5,553 nt of DNA from Actinomycetes bacterium (GTDB lineage: Bacteria > Actinomycetota > Actinomycetes > Propionibacteriales > Propionibacteriaceae), in contig JAEWIK010000072.1 of assembly GCA_023387135.1 (NCBI GenBank), forward strand, positions 1-5,553, written 5' to 3'. Every line of letters begins with the position of its first letter. Positions within the stretch are counted from its first letter, which is position 1. Positions 5,349 to 5,553 of this stretch are shown in pieces. The translations under genes were made by a program, and so were the position numbers. A model generated the notes under the pieces. That model searched no databases and was not told the DNA's origin. It saw only the letters and a program-made list of their open reading frames with translations.

Positions 5349-5553
5349 GGGTGGGTGGCGTCCACCAGGTGCGTGAACTCGGTCATCGTGTCGATGCCGT
5401 GGTTGCCTCTGCCCAGGAGGACGTTGCCGGCCCCGGCGCGATTGGGAATGACGTGCCCGCCGCCGGCCATCGCGTACGCGACGACCGCGGGGCGTCCCTC
5501 GAGCGCGTAGGTGAGCTTGCTGAAGCCTCCCGGCGGGCCGTCCCGCTCCACCG
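5345..5553 (-). CDS. Alpha/beta hydrolase, LpqC/PHB-depolymerase-like esterase (C-terminal fragment)
   Basis: Only the last 68 whole codons are visible; the gene enters from beyond the right edge and the GTG at 5551 is probably an internal valine. The fragment has a beta strand AVVAYAMAGGGHVIPN, in which the His of GGGH would be the catalytic histidine of an alpha/beta hydrolase, followed by a variable Gly/Asn-rich stretch and a terminal helix IDTMTEFTHLVDATHP. This order (strand, GGGH-x2-P, short loop, helix with an aromatic) is the usual C-terminus of LpqC-type poly(3-hydroxybutyrate) depolymerase/feruloyl-esterase-like proteins. The nucleophile and the signal peptide, if any, lie outside the window. 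The gene ends 83 bp before the secreted beta-helix protein, so co-expression in polymer breakdown is possible. The assignment is tentative because little sequence is available. Confidence 0.55.
   Translation of the reverse strand, partial: VERDGPPGGFSKLTYALEGRPAVVAYAMAGGGHVIPNRAGAGNVLLGRGNHGIDTMTEFTHLVDATHP

Overview
All recognisable genes in this window are on the minus strand. The very high GC content, GTG starts, ATGA/GTGA stop-start overlaps and protein types point to an actinomycete (Actinomycetota). The sequence alone does not fix the genus.

In transcription order (right to left) there are three modules. (1) Right end: the C-terminal tail of an alpha/beta hydrolase resembling LpqC/PHB-depolymerase esterases. 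After 83 bp, behind a plausible promoter and an inverted repeat, comes a secreted 628-residue parallel beta-helix protein that looks like a GH55 exo-beta-1,3-glucanase. This part suggests extracellular polymer breakdown.

(2) Centre: a fluoride-response operon. The 187-bp gap at 3188..3374 holds a -10 element followed at once by an RNA that folds as a fluoride (crcB-motif) riboswitch aptamer. P1, the P1-loop pseudoknot, P3 and the UGAUGG strand are all present, with an additional 5-bp hairpin inserted before the AACC linker. Downstream are a universal-stress-protein-like gene and two crcB genes. The three genes have overlapping stops and starts and are probably translationally coupled. The two CrcB proteins have opposite charge biases and complementary losses in the Phe box, which fits an antiparallel heterodimeric Fluc channel. 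The 3' half of the aptamer's P3 can instead pair with the Shine-Dalgarno region of the first gene, suggesting a translational ON switch.

(3) Left end: beyond a possible terminator, a pair of overlapping M16-family metallopeptidase genes. The first has the full zinc motif; the second has lost it and runs off the window. They look like the catalytic and non-catalytic subunits of a heterodimeric M16B protease.

The most notable item is the fluoride riboswitch with a USP gene placed first in its operon. No gene-free stretch exceeds 187 bp, and I saw no tRNA, rRNA, CRISPR array or mobile element.
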